Assembly (NCBI RefSeq): GCF_040183065.1
Contig: NC_091121.1
Coordinates: forward strand, 61,164,287-61,228,286
Source of the DNA: Periplaneta americana
Lineage: Eukaryota > Arthropoda > Insecta > Blattodea > Blattidae
Direction of reading: 5' to 3'
Length of the DNA: 64,000 nt
Part shown: piece after piece, positions 11,253 to 22,680 of the stretch
Position numbering within the stretch: the first letter of the stretch is position 1
Layout of the letters: every line of letters starts with the position of its first letter
Notes under the pieces: generated by a model
The model's input: the letters and a program-made list of their open reading frames with translations, nothing else
What the model was told of the DNA's origin: nothing
The model's database searches: none
Translations under genes and position numbers: made by a program

Positions 11253-11649
11253 TATACAGGAAAACGAAAAAAACATTTTAATATCTTGATAAAGAACAAA
11301 TATCTGACATGAGAGAATATTTAAATATCTTCTTGTAAAGTTTGTATCCATGTCTTGACATAAGATGTGTTTGCAAAAGATTCGGAAATATCTTTTTTGG
11401 TAGGGATAAAGTGAAGTCCCATTTTTTTCAACATTTTTATATACAACACCATCGATATGCACTTCTATAACTTCCTGTCAAAATATTCTAAAATTACACA
11501 AATTATATTTGCTTATGTTTACTTGAAATAAGCATCATAATATTTAATCGTTCTGAACAAATATCTTATTCTGAATCTTAAAGATTTTTATGTTTAACAA
11601 GCAATGTCAATTCCGATTGCTGTTGTTCCATTTAAGATACCTTTAGCAA
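11253..11649. other. Intronic DNA, nothing identified
   Basis: AT-rich; a 71-codon minus-strand open frame at 11247-11462 has no recognisable features. Confidence 0.5.
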
Positions 11650-12602
11650 TGTGCAAAAAAGTTTTAAACTGTGCTGGAAACAAACAGCTAAGGCACGAGG
11701 ATATGATCTTATTATTCTAATTCTGACATGGGTCTTCCATTTCAATCTTGGTCTTCCACGTTTATTCTTTTCTGGTAGTGACACTGGAAAATGTCTTTCA
11801 GCTATCTTTCCTTCCTCATTCTTTATATATGGCCATATCTTTTGAGACTTTGATTTTCCATTCTTTTTATAATGGGTGTATTAATTTTCATTTCCCTCCA
11901 TAGTATTTCACTTCTAATTTTAACTTGTCTTGTATTTTGTAAACTTCGCCTCAAAAAGTCAAATTCGACAGCCCTAATTTTATTTCTTTGTTGATCAGTT
12001 AAAGGGCAAGTTTCAATTCCGCATAACAAAGTATTCTGTATAATACTTACTTACAAATGGCTTTTAGTTAAGAAACCCATAGGTTCATTCCCGCCCTCAC
12101 ATAAGCCCGCAAAACTCCCTATCCTGTGCAAGATTAATCCAGTCTCTATCATCATATCCCACCTCCCTCAAATCTATTCTAAAATTATCCTCCCATCTAC
12201 GTCTCGGCCTACCCAAAGGTATTTTTCCCTCCGGCCTCCCAACTCACACTTTATATGCATTTCTGGATTCGTTCATATGTGATCCCATTCCGAGGCTTAT
12301 TGTAAGGTTTCGTAACAAGCTGTTTTTTACGGTGATGGGTTGTTAGCCCTTCGCCCAACCCCCAAGCTGGAGGACCATCCCTTATCGGCTGTCCACGACT
12401 GCTTATTCAATATATTCGCAGTTACCCTCCATATCCTCCATCCGCAACCTGAGGAAGCGCCATGCCGTGGTGATAAGGACCCACAATACATGGATTCTGT
12501 ATAATACTCCGATAAATTTTAATTTTGGTTTCTTTTGTAGTATTTTTGTTCCAAATTATTCCACGTAGGCATCTGGTAGCACTTTTTGTTTGTATATCTC
12601 TT
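11650..12602 (-). pseudogene. LINE family C reverse-transcriptase C-terminus, interrupted by an insertion
   Basis: The minus strand encodes LLCGIETCPLTDQQRNKIRA, FLRRSLQNTRQVKIRSEILW and IIKRMENQSLKRYGHI, the typical post-catalytic region of an insect non-LTR reverse transcriptase (the Y/C-G-x-E-T-W-like block followed by R-x-x-W-x-G-H). Upstream coding sequence continues at 12508-12602 after the 447-bp insertion at 12047-12493. Truncated at both ends and inactive. Confidence 0.75.
12047..12493 (-). mobile_element. LINE-A-derived short element nested in LINE C, with 14-bp target duplication
   Basis: The segment is bracketed by identical copies of ATTCTGTATAATAC (12033-12046 and 12494-12507). 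On the minus strand it consists of a 5' module of about 190 bp (12300-12490) joined directly to the C-terminal coding and tail region of LINE A (12050-12300, including NAYKV and RRRWEDN-type sequence). It therefore lacks most of the LINE body and behaves as an internally deleted or chimeric non-autonomous unit. Confidence 0.8.
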
Positions 12603-12668
12603 TCACATTTATTTATTTTATTTATTTATTTAATAATAACATATACATAAAAACGTTACATTAAAATA

Positions 12669-12697
12669 CCCCGAAAGAGCAAAGCTCGTGTTCGGGG
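12669..12697 (-). other. Double-stem hairpin in the 3' UTR of LINE D
   Basis: In the RNA sense (minus strand) the order is CCCCGAA, CAC, GAGC, TTT, GCTC, T, TTCGGGG: a 7-bp outer stem and a 4-bp inner stem with a 3-nt loop, about 50 nt before the A-rich tail. A counterpart at 40703-40738 keeps the same architecture with compensatory changes. Such 3' structures are used by several LINE reverse transcriptases to recognise their own RNA; that role is inferred here. Confidence 0.7.
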
Positions 12698-13173
12698 ACA
12701 GTTCCGTTACATAGATATACATACTTTGTAGACAAAATACTTAAGAAAAAAGCTCACATAAAGATTGTAATAAAATTAGTAAATAATAATACTAATAATA
12801 ACTGAGTGAAAAAAGAGACGATGTTTAGATTGATGGATTAATATTAAATTATTATTAGTAGTATAATTAGTGCAGGTCATGTTGATATAGTAACCAAGAT
12901 AAAATAGAAAAATACACTTAGGATAGAAATAAACTTGTTTTACAATACATGGTACATAATATATATACAGGGAAGTCTGTCATATAAATTTTTAAATTCT
13001 GGATCTGAAAATTTCATTGCTTAAAGTAGTCAATTCTGGATGAAATTTTATTATCGAATTATATAGCCGTGGACCATAATGTGTACTGTGTAGTAAAGCA
13101 GCAGATGTGAAATATTTAGGTTCAACTAATTTAAGAATTTCATTTCGTCTCGTATTATGAGCATGTGGCTGAG

Positions 13174-14862
13174 CTACAAATTTCGTTCTATTTTATGATA
13201 GAATTTCATTAAAGAGTATTTATAAATTTGGTCAATTCTAAAAACATTCAATTCAGAATGGATCAAATTTGTTGGATAATCCAGTCGCCTTTTCAAACAA
13301 ATTTTGATTATACGTTTTTGCAACATAATTAGAGGAAAAAGAGCAGTTTTTGTAATGCCTCCCCATCCAATTATACCATATTGGATAACAGATTCAACTA
13401 TAGCCAAATAAACGAAACGTAATACATGCGTAGGCAAGTAATGGCGAAGGTTTACAAATTTGTAAATTGTTTTACGTATCCTGTTACATAAAAAGGTGAT
13501 TTGTCTATCCCATTTCAAGTGCTGATCAACAATAATTCCCAGGTATTTCACATCTACAGATTGTCTCAGACAAGGGCATTTACAGGTTGTAGAGAGTTTA
13601 CAAAATGAGTTGTGGATTATTAATTTTAAATGAGAAAGTGATTTAAATTTGTTCAATCCAGAGACTGTTAAAGAAAATGGCACCAAAGTAGTTTTAGTTA
13701 TATTTAGAGATAGCAAATTTGCATCAAGCCAGTTTTTGATCAAATTTATACCTACATTGGCATGTTTATAAGTGTCCTCCCAAGTTAAACCACTGAAAAT
13801 CACCACCGTATCATCAGCGTAAGAATAACAGGAGCCATTATGTACTTTCAAATCAATGTTTAATAAATCATTAATATATATTAAAAATAGAATAGGACCT
13901 AAAATTGTTCCCTGAGGGACACCTATATCAATATTTACATTTTCACTGATATTATCATCAATTTTGGTTACCTGAGTTCTTTTGTTTAAGTATGATTGAA
14001 ATAACTTATGCGCAATACCCCTGACTCCTATATCAAATAATTTGTCCAGAAGTAAACGATGGTTAACCGTGTCAAAACCTTTCCTTAAATCTAAGAAAAT
14101 CCCTAAACATTTAGAACCGTTATCCAACTCCTGCATAATTTTACCAGTGACTTCAATAATTGCGTCATCCGTAGATAATTTATTTCTGAAGCCATACTGA
14201 TGTTTGGAGAGAATTTCATTTTTCTCTAAGTAATTTACTAATCTGTTTTTTTAACATTTTTCTAATATCTTTGAGAAACTAGAGAGCAAGGATATAGGTC
14301 TATAGTTATTCAGACTTTTTCTTTCCCCTGACTTATGGACCGGTACAACTACAGCATTTTTCAGAGATTCTGGGAAAACTCCTTGGGTGAGACATAGATT
14401 GAATACATAAACAAGCGGTTTTAATATATGTTTAATGATAATCTTTAATGTGTTATTTGTAATTTTGTCGATTACCGGTGAGACATTATTTTTTAAGGAT
14501 TTAACAATATTATTAATTTCTTCTTCGGTTACTGGTGATAAAAACATGGAGGAAGATGCGTGTTTATTATGGCCACTGCAATAATTTTTCGTGTTAAATA
14601 CCGATTTGTTGATGTTCGATGCAATGCTATGTCCTACTTTTGAGAAATATTTATTAAATTCATTAGCTATGTCTTTTTTGTTTTTAAATATTTCTCCCTC
14701 TTCATTTAAAATCTCTGATATGATACTATTTTGGTTCACATTTACGTCTGTGGCTTCATTAATAGTTTGCCAAAATTTCCTAGGATTATTTCGATACTTC
14801 TGAAATTGAGATTGATAATCCTGTATTTGTAATAACTGACCCGAAATGTTTAAAAGACTCAC
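13174..14862 (-). pseudogene. Reverse transcriptase of LINE D, split by a frameshift
   Basis: Two minus-strand frames, 14862-14251 (203 aa) and 14136-13174 (320 aa), make up most of a non-LTR reverse transcriptase. The first carries the early RT blocks: FNLCLTQGVFPESLKNAVVV, PVHKSGERKSLNNYRPISLL, SSFSKILEK. The second has GIFLDLRKGFDTVNHRLLLD, GVPQGTILGPILFLIYINDL, the catalytic SYADDTVV, and the thumb region with VKYLGIIVDQHLKWDRQI and LQKRIIKICLKR. Catalytic residues are intact; the frameshift and stop at about 14140-14250 and loss of the endonuclease domain disable it. Best placed near the CR1/L2 group by motif style, not by a tree. Confidence 0.9.
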
Positions 14863-14985
14863 ATTTTCTATTTTTTTTTTTTTTTCGTTTTTCCGGTAAT
14901 TTGTAAATTATTAATAGTCAAACTACATTTTGTATATTCTTCTAATAGTTTATTCAACATATATCTTTTTCATCTCCTACAAACA

Positions 14986-15920
14986 ATGACAGCGCTAGAG
15001 GTGGGAGAAGAAGGGCACCCGCCCAACCAAAATTTTCTTACCCACCCTTTTGCCCCCCCCCTAAAAGAACAATGAATACATTTGAAATTTAATAAATATT
15101 GCGCAAAGTACTAACAGTAGTCTATTATTTACTTTTTCTAAGTCATATTTATTAATGGTTCAACAAATTCACACTTCTGCTTTGATACTGCATATAATTA
15201 ACGACAATAGCTTGGTAGAACTTACCAAACAAGCGTCTGGCTTTAATTTAACATTCTTCCATTATATTATAATAGTGTAGTAGAGTATTGTAGTAAATGC
15301 AGTTCTAGTTGTTATGATGGGTCCTAGTAAACAGTTCATGAGCGAGTTTTTTAAATTTCACATCTAGAAAAAAAAAAAAAGCAAAGAGTAGTGATGATGT
15401 AATGAAACTGACCGTGACGATGCAAAACTTGATTACGAATCAATCTTTCGGGAAGAGGTTGTGACTACTGTGCAAAAGGTGATAAAACTAATACAGTCTA
15501 AGTGAAAGTGTCAGTTCAGTTGTATGGAATATTTCTACTTCAGTAAATGATGGTCTGCGACAGCCGTTCCTAAAACTGTATCTTAGGACTCATTATGGTA
15601 AGAATTTCAGAAGTTTTCAATCTGAATGATATCAATTATTTACTTGGCTGGAATACAGTATTGAGCGCGATGCAGCATTCTGATTTCCTTGTAGATTCTT
15701 TTCGAAAGAGTGTAGATCAGGTAAAAATGCATTCGTTTGTGGTTATGAGAACTGGAAGCGAGCACTGGAAAAGGATGCCGATTTAGGAAACATGCAAATA
15801 GGCCTAATGTAGTACATAATATGTCTATAGTTTCTTGGGGTTCGTACAGGGAAATTAAAAGAAAAGATACTACGTAAGATTTCAGTTGTTATACCCAATT
15901 CAATGAAGTGTATACCACTG
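14986..15920. other. Intronic DNA, no gene seen
   Basis: A C-rich patch at 15005-15060 (GGGCACCCGCCC and a C-run) looks like an old repeat edge. The remainder is AT-rich, with a small open frame at 15595-15786 of no recognisable character. Confidence 0.4.
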
Positions 15921-16030
15921 ATGAATCCTCGGCCTCATCTCGACAAATACCATCTCACTATCACCAATTCCATCGACGCTAAATAACTCAATAGTTAATG
16001 TACCGTCGTTAAATAATCAAGTAAAACATT
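15921..16030 (+). mobile_element. SINE-2 3' fragment, plus strand
   Basis: Contains AATCCTCGGCCTCATCTCG, then AATACCATCTCACTATCACC and ends TACCGTCGTTAAATAATC, i.e. the body and tail of SINE-2 without its tRNA head. 5'-truncated. Confidence 0.75.
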
Positions 16031-16956
16031 ATATTACCATTAACAGAAATGTAACATTAATCGTTTTTCCCTTGTACCATTCATTTATTATTCTATTCTC
16101 GTTAAATATCACGCGAGGTTTTCATTTCCTTTGGGTAGATTCATTCGCGTTTCTTTTTCGTAAATTTATCGACAGAATGAAAACCTCTTGTGGTATTGTG
16201 TTTGAGAACCTCACAAGATATTGAAACAGGTGGTACTAACACGTGTAACGGATGGACTCTCATCGATTACCTAAACAAATAGGCCCTACTGTTCTATCAA
16301 CAAATAGGTATAAGAAATGTGGGTTCTCCAAGGAAGCGCTAAAGAAACCAAATCATATCTTAAATTCCATTTAAACGTTAGATCAAACATTTTAAGACGT
16401 GCAGAGTGGGAAGATAACGGTGGGCCAATATCTGAAGTTTATGATGAATTGATGATTATGATTATTAACGTAATTAGAAAGATACAATATTCGCTACGAA
16501 AGTATATCTGAAATATATCTTCGGTAAGACAACTGGGAACTGTCCGCATGCAATGAAAATGACTGGTACAAAATTTAATTCATATTTACTACAGATATAA
16601 CAGATAGATTTTTGTAAAAGGTGCTTTAATTGAAAAGCTGTGCCCAGAAACCTTACGGAAAAGTGTAGATTAGGTTCATGGAAATAATATTCCCTTTAAT
16701 GCGGATGAAATGAAAACTCTTATCCATTTCAAGAATAATTACGTCCTTTCGTCCATCTCGTCCTTTGTTTTAAGATCTTGAACCAATATTGATATTTACA
16801 AATAGCAGAGATTTCTGGTCTTGCAGTCAGCATGACGCAGAATCATGGTTTAAAGACAATGGGCTACAGAGAGTAAGTAAATTTGAACTTGTATATCGGG
16901 AATGGATCCTGGGTGTACTGGAGTTCTAACTGAATATGCTACCACTTGAATCTGAT
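16031..16956. other. Intronic DNA, no gene seen
   Basis: AT-rich. A 64-codon plus-strand frame (16317-16511) has no splice-site support and no family resemblance. Confidence 0.4.
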
Positions 16957-17003
16957 AATAATAATAATAATAATAACAACATATTATTAATTATACATTA
17001 TTA

Positions 17004-17070
<67 letters not shown>
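16957..17070. repeat. (TAA)n followed by (TTA)n microsatellite
   Basis: Short TAA run (16957-16976) followed by a long TTA run (about 17000-17070). The asparagine- and tyrosine-rich open frame across it is an artefact. Confidence 0.97.
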
Positions 17071-17985
17071 GTAGTTGCTAAGTCGGGTAAATTTTTACAG
17101 GTTTCGATTTCATGTCAGAATTTAAACACAGTAGACTCTTCATTGGTCTTCTTTGTTTTATTTCTTCTATCTTTCGATTGATAATTATTTATAAAGACTG
17201 GTACTATGTTCCTTATCATTAAATTTTAGTACTGTATCGATTTTGTTTACATTCATTCAGCCTATGTTATTGAGACTGCAAAGATTTTTTTATTATTGTC
17301 ATTTAATTTGTTTTTTTTTATCGTTTGTTGAGTATCCCAATGTTTCATCACATATTTCATATCTGATATTAATATAGATATGACTATAGTTCGAGAATAT
17401 TCAGTAAAACGTTTGGAAAGGAGCTTAAATTTTATTACAGAAAATGTTTCAAACAAAAACGGAATTGGTAGTTCAATGTAATAACTATCTCTCTGATGCA
17501 ATAACTCGAATTATCTTAATCAGTCAAGTTTATACTGCAACATACATACACTGAACTTGCATGAGTTTTCTTAGCACACGTTTTCACTTATCTAGACGAT
17601 AACAGAGAGTCTGCAAGTGTAATATCTAATTTCTAGAAATGTCATAAACTTGTTATTTTAATTGTTACTTTAAATCCATGCTCTTTTTACCGCCAAACCG
17701 TGATTTGTCTAGAATAACTACCTTTATTGTCATGGATTTTGTGTGTGTAGTTAGATTAATTTTACGTAATATATCCAGATTCAAAGAGAAACATATCTGA
17801 GTGATTCTCTCGCCAGAGGACCCCAGAATTTTCATAGTGAAGCCATTCTACTGTAGGTATACTCGTATTCTTAGTATAGGCTATACTGAAATGAAAATAT
17901 GTATACATACATCTTAACCCAAATTCCAAACATTTGCAACCCGCTTTCCAAAATTCTGAATAGTCTACTTTTTGTAAAATATTCT
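17071..17985. other. Intronic DNA, no gene seen
   Basis: No open frame with family resemblance and no repeat boundary that I can define. Confidence 0.4.
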
Positions 17986-17989
17986 CACC

Positions 17990-18115
17990 AATAACTGCAA
18001 CCTCTCAACGTTTGGTTTCTCTAAGGGCTTCGAGGCTTCTTTCACTATAACTGTCCTTAAGTAAATCCCATAGAAAGAAGTCTAGCGGGGGACAAAGGTT
18101 TCTTTTTGAGATTAT
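17990..18115 (-). pseudogene. Trace of a mariner/Tc1 transposase C-terminal motif
   Basis: The minus strand at about 18105-18025 reads LCPPLDFFLWDLLKDSYSER, the conserved P-L-D-F-F-L-W block that follows the third catalytic Asp in Tc1/mariner transposases. Only about 30 codons are visible before a stop, so this is a small relic. Confidence 0.45.
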
Positions 18116-18260
18116 TCGTTTCCGATTCCTTAATGCTTTCATTTGACGTATGAAAGTTTTATTTTCTGTTGAAAAATATCATGATTTATATTTCGCTCCA
18201 TGCCTACATATGGCGAGACCCAATAGCGGACACCTGCAACATAGCCAAATCATTATCCCC

Positions 18261-18263
<3 letters not shown>

Positions 18264-18300
<37 letters not shown>
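18264..18300. repeat. (GA)n microsatellite
   Basis: Uninterrupted GA dinucleotides followed by a purine-rich stretch to about 18350. Overlapping RERERE/SLSLSL open frames are artefacts. Confidence 0.97.
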
Positions 18301-18302
<2 letters not shown>

Positions 18303-18939
18303 AAAAAAGGAGGGTGTGAAAAATGGAGAAAGAGAGAAAAAGTGTTTTCTCGTCTCGTTGTATGGAAGCATCTAGGAAATAACGACGTACTGAGACATGC
18401 ATAATTTTCAATACATGGGATATCGTATAAGCCGTTGAGACAAAACACATATCTGACCATGATTACTGCAAAAGCACAGCTTGGGGGTTTTCGTCACGAT
18501 CGTCAGTCTCATCGCTGGCCGCAATGCTTTCGCTTTCTGTATCATTGTCTTTTAAATTCAGCTCACTATTTACTATCTCTCCATTTCTTTTTTGGCCCCT
18601 TCTTCCCTTTGGATAATTATCTCGGACGATTCGAACAAGTCTAGAAGGCCTTTTACTCTTGTCGTCTTCTGAATGCCCACTTCCTATTGGCTAAATATTT
18701 CATATTTCTCTTATTAATTTCTTGTACATTGAAATATAATTTTTCCAGTTATTCAACTTAAATTTTCGTTTCTGCTGTTTCTGTAGATTGTATTGTTTTA
18801 TTTGTCTCTGGCATGACGTCAAAAGGTTGTGGTAGGCTATCACATATTACAATTTTATATATTCCGATTTTTACATTAGGCTGTAGGTACTTATTCCAGA
18901 TATTATAAAGAACTCCTAACATTCTTAGTCTTTGCAAAT

Positions 18940-19183
18940 CAAGATTTCAGGTATAACTCCCTGTAAAGTTGATTTGAATAATTTCGAGGGAAAAATTGTT
19001 CCGGAGCCGGGTATCGAACCCGGGACCTTTGGTTTAACGTACCAACGCTCTGCCACTGAGCTACCCGGGAACTCTAACCGACACCGATCCAATTTTTCCC
19101 TCTATATCCACAGACCTCAAAGTGGGCTGACAACCGTCAAGCAACCAACTTCGAGTGCACACTAACTCTGTGTGACTTAAATT
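18940..19183 (-). repeat. tRNA-like repeat unit, copy A (minus strand)
   Basis: The minus-strand unit contains a 71-nt cloverleaf-like body at 19000-19070: a seven-base acceptor arm starting TCCCGGG against CTCCGGA, a D arm GCTCAGTGGCAGAGC (A box), an anticodon arm TTGGT-ACGTTAA-ACCAA, and a T arm with GGTTCGATACC-like B box. With a seven-base loop the anticodon would be GTT (Asn). It is embedded in a repeated flank that also occurs in copies B, C and D, so it is a dispersed tRNA-derived repeat rather than a single tRNA gene. An open frame reading through it backwards gives the EPGIEPGTFGLTYQRS artefact. Confidence 0.8.
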
Positions 19184-19318
19184 GTGGTAGCTCAGTGGTA
19201 GAGCGTTGGTACGTTAAACCAAAGGTCCCGGGTTCGATACCCGGCTCCGGAACAATTTTTCCCTCCAAATTATTCAAATCAACTTTACAGGGAGTTATAC
19301 CTGAAATCTTGATTTGCA
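19184..19318 (+). repeat. tRNA-like repeat unit, copy B (plus strand, missing its acceptor 5' strand)
   Basis: Identical to copy A over the D, anticodon and T arms (19187-19251), but the 5' acceptor strand is replaced by unrelated sequence (AAATTGTGG). The tail after the T arm (ACAATTTTTCCCTC and beyond) mirrors the left end of copy A, so A and B form an inverted pair around about 19184. Confidence 0.8.
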
Positions 19319-19344
19319 TAATACACGTCACTGTTCGTTAACAG

Positions 19345-19560
19345 AAAACCACAATTTAAGTCACACAGAGTTAGTGTGCACTCGAAGTTGGTTGCTTGAC
19401 GGTTGTCAGCCCACTTTGAGGTCTGTGGATATAGAGGGAAAAATTGGATCGGTGTCGGTTAGAGTTCCCGGGTAGCTCAGTGGTAGAGCGTTGGTACGTT
19501 AAACCAAAGGTCCCGGGTTCGATACCCGGCTCCGGAACAATTTTTCCCTCGAAATTATTC
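19345..19560 (+). repeat. tRNA-like repeat unit, copy C (plus strand)
   Basis: Carries the same 5' flank as copy A (CACACAGAGTTAGTGTGCAC onward) and a complete tRNA-like body at 19466-19536 with the GTT loop. It is the inverted counterpart of copy A, with copy B lying between them. Confidence 0.8.
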
Positions 19561-19727
19561 ATTCTTAGTCTTTTGTTAACTTGTTCAGACATCTCTCCGC
19601 AGATCTCCGTGGGAGGTTATTAGTACACCCACATACTTAAAAGAATTGATTTCTTCCTTTATATTACAATATATTTTTAGTTTGAGTCAAAAATAGAAAA
19701 TACAAGTCAGATCCAGTACGTTATCAC

Positions 19728-20768
19728 TAGGCCGTGACATCGGTATATTTGTATTAGTCTGAGGTGAACATACGACGCCGGACAGAATGTAGTCGGCGTT
19801 TTAAGTACAGACAGCGGAAGGGAATTTGACACACGCCTAAGCACATACGTTCCGTGTTTTGTATACGATTATTGCGTATTATAAAGTCAAGACAATACAA
19901 TTATTGTATATAAGGGTTAATATCGGAAAGGTCTAAAATGCTGGGGAGATTGAGAAGTCATACTGACATTGTCATATATGGTAAAACTTTTTAGAGTTTT
20001 GCATTACAGTTTTACAATGCCGAAAAGGTATGTGGCGTACAATTTTTATTTCCCTATATTTAACTGTTACATTAATTTATTTATCACATCTATTCTGCAT
20101 CTTACTTTTCTTGCATGTTCCTTGCCTGGTTTCGGTTCCTGCTGCAATAAACCACAACATTTATTTTCAAAGTTTCAAATGAAAATGACCTCCGAGTGTC
20201 GGATAGTATAATCTTGTATGCGGAAGAAACTGCGTTCAACATCGGTTGAAACCAAGGGCGTATATGTAAAATATTTCACATCATTCATTTCTACATCAAG
20301 TTGATAACAATCGCACTTGTCATCTGACAAAACTCTTGCAATTTTGCATAATGAATTGAAACTACAGTTTTTTTGTACTGCTGTGTTCATTTTCGCAAGC
20401 ACCTTTTTGCTTGTATCATCATACGCCATATACGTTTTCGGCATTCCAAAACTGTAATGCAAAAAATATATATATATATCTTTTTCAGACATGTTTTACC
20501 ACATTTGTGACAATTTAAGTATGATTTCCAACAATTATTCTCAACCTCAACATTTTAGATCTTTCCGATGTTGACCCTTATCAAACAATGATTGTATTGT
20601 CTTGATTTTATAATACGAAATAATCGTATACAAAACACGGAACGTGTTTGCTTAGACATGTGTCAAATTCGCTTCCGCTGCCTGTACTTAAAACACGTCG
20701 ACTACATTCTATCCGGAGTCGCGTGTTCACCTTCAAACTAATACAAACGTACCGATGTCAAGGCCCTA
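19728..20768 (-). mobile_element. hAT-type element with 8-bp target duplication and long inverted arms
   Basis: Flanked by identical 8-bp repeats GTTATCAC (19720-19727 and 20769-20776), the hallmark of hAT insertions. The ends are inverted: TAGGCCGTGACATCGGTA on the left, TACCGATGTCAAGGCCCTA on the right. The inverted arms extend about 310-330 bp (19728-20035 against 20440-20768), far longer than normal hAT TIRs, so the element looks like an inverted duplication of its own end. A transposase remnant lies in the loop (20175-20470). Non-autonomous. Confidence 0.88.
20175..20492 (-). pseudogene. Remnant of a hAT-like transposase C-terminus
   Basis: A minus-strand frame of about 105 codons containing KMNTAVQKNCSFNSLCKIAR and TPLVSTDVERSFFRIQDYT. 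The S-x-D-V-E-R-S-F block is the conserved core of the hAT dimerisation domain, as also seen in repeat-derived CGGBP1-like proteins of insects (family knowledge). The frame begins inside the inverted arm and lacks the DDE catalytic part. Confidence 0.6.
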
Positions 20769-20776
20769 GTTATCAC

Positions 20777-21620
20777 GTATCCAAACATGAAAGTTCTTAT
20801 CTCCATTCATTCACATTATAGCGACCAACTCAATAAAAAATAAACAAGTTTAATCACAACTCCTTAAAGCATCATGGAACATCATTCATTTCATTACAAA
20901 GTATTTAAAAATAAACAACAGCAATCTTCCAGGCTTCATTATATTGTAACAATTTTATCATGGTGCGATACGGCTGTGCCCCAGTGACACGGATGTCATC
21001 GAACGGGCTCAACACTGGCTTGGCTTAGCTGCAATAAACATGAAGTGCAACGTTATAAATTCTACTCAAATGAACTTATAACAATAAACGTCTGCAATAA
21101 ATAAAAAGAAAAGCGTTTTATGAACAATAACATTTTAATGAATATTTACATTTTATGAGCATAACAAGAGTTATTGCTATTAAAGCGTTTTTAGATATCA
21201 GAAGGCTTGTTTGTATTGGTATGACGAAGGTTTAAAACTATTTTATGCCATACTGAAAAGTGTGTTAAGGCATTAAGACTTATCTATAGCATTATCCAGT
21301 TAATTAAAAATGATCGCATTTTTAACATGGTTGAGATTCGCTGTAAATTCTACAAATTCAACATACGAAAAGTCACTTGATTTAAAATAATTCAGAGAAC
21401 AAGAGAAACGTTTTAATAATATAATTCAATCAGAAGTGTTAAAATATATACCCTTGAGATTTTTTCATAACTATTGGTTTAATTATATATAAAGTAGAAT
21501 AGAAAATAGATTCATAATATTTGCGTACGGACAAATGAGAGCCATTCAAGTGTAGATAAGAGGTATTCAAGTATGAACATACGAGAGCTATCCAAGTATG
21601 AACAAGGAAGAGCTGTTCAA
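20777..21620. other. Intronic DNA, no gene seen
   Basis: AT-rich sequence with no supported feature. Confidence 0.4.
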
Positions 21621-21624
21621 GTAT

Positions 21625-22105
21625 ATCTGAAGGTTGTTTGAAAAGTTCATAGCCTGACATAGAAATTAAATTATGATTATTTTGAAACAATATTTATTTC
21701 TCAACATAACCCACCTGAGATTCACACACTTGGTCCACCGTTGCTGCAATGCTGATGTACCCTCCTTGTACACAGATTCCTCCAGATCTGCAAAAAAGCC
21801 TTCTGCTGCTGCGATAACCTCTTCAGTTGACGGCAATTTCTTCCCAGCCAAGTGAGTTTTGGGATTTGGGAAAAGAAAGAAGTCTGATGGTGCGAGAGCT
21901 AGGGGTGCGGCAACAATTCGAACGTAGTTCGTGTAGTTTAGCATCCGCGATTGCAGACGTTGGGCAGATGCATTGTTGTGATGAAACGGCGCTTTCTTCT
22001 TGGTTATACCCGACCACTTCTAGCGAATTTTCCCTTTCGTTTTCTGCAGGAGACTTGAATAATATTCTCCGGTTATTGTTCTCCCCTTTGCTAGATAGTC
22101 AATTA
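21625..22105 (-). pseudogene. Mariner transposase C-terminal relic
   Basis: The minus strand gives LALAPSDFFLFPNPKTHLAG, KKLPSTEEVIAAAEGFFADL and ALQQRWTKCVNLRWV, the C-terminus of a SETMAR/mori-type mariner transposase including the third catalytic block (S-D). An upstream part (to about 22105) is frameshifted. The left end GGTTGTTTGAAAAGTTCATA (21631) looks like the mariner terminal repeat. Confidence 0.85.
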
Positions 22106-22164
22106 TGATTATCCCCTTAGAATCCTGAACACGGACGCCATGACTTTCCTATCCGATTGAACAG

Positions 22165-22200
<36 letters not shown>
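22165..22200. repeat. (TTA)n microsatellite
   Basis: About 12 TTA units. Confidence 0.97.
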
Positions 22201-22373
22201 ACTATTTCTTTCCAATGTTTATTATTATCACACTAACATTACTTATCCAACTTTCGTTATTCACTTTCATGTTGTTTTATGGTCTAGATGTAAGCACTTG
22301 TATTCAATTAGAATTAGAGTCTGGCTGAGCGGAAGAGAAGGCCTACTGGCCTTAGCTCTGCCAGATTAAATAA

Positions 22374-22374
<1 letters not shown>

Positions 22375-22411
<37 letters not shown>

Positions 22412-22446
22412 TATTATTATTATTATTATTATTATTTTATTATTAT
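22375..22446. repeat. (TAA)n/(TTA)n palindromic microsatellite
   Basis: A TAA run meets a TTA run near 22410, so the two halves are complementary and can form a hairpin. 62338-62411 has the same arrangement. Confidence 0.95.
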
Positions 22447-22680
22447 TGTTTCGACTACTGTTTTCACTCTGCTATGTATAGGCATCCAACAAGGAAAACT
22501 CGGTGCGCAGAAACCAGCGGGCGTGACTGTCTCGCGCAGATGACGTATGCTCCCGTTTCCAGCATGCTCTCAAGCCTACTGCAGGGGAGTTAGAGGGGTA
22601 TAGCATGCGCGCAGCGAGGAGTTCGAGCTGAGTTTTGTTTGTAGGATACCTATAGTAGTGGATTCAGGTTTCATTAGTGG

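Larger units (their letters stand above)
12606..14985 (-). mobile_element. CR1-like non-LTR retrotransposon (LINE family D), 5'-truncated
   Basis: The minus-strand element ends at its 3' side in a TAAATAAATAAA tail (plus 12606-12645), preceded by a stable double hairpin (plus 12669-12697) and a 3' UTR of about 450 bp. Upstream lie most of a reverse transcriptase (13174-14862). The T-run near 14868-14886 and sequence up to about 14985 may be the remains of the preceding coding part. A second piece of the same family lies at 55475-56050, and its 3' end recurs at 40640-41045. Confidence 0.85.

Noticed and set aside
18932-19592. Protein-like frames containing EPGIEPGTFGLTYQRS
   Set aside because: They are the antisense reading of tRNA-like T and anticodon arms; this string is a known kind of annotation artefact.
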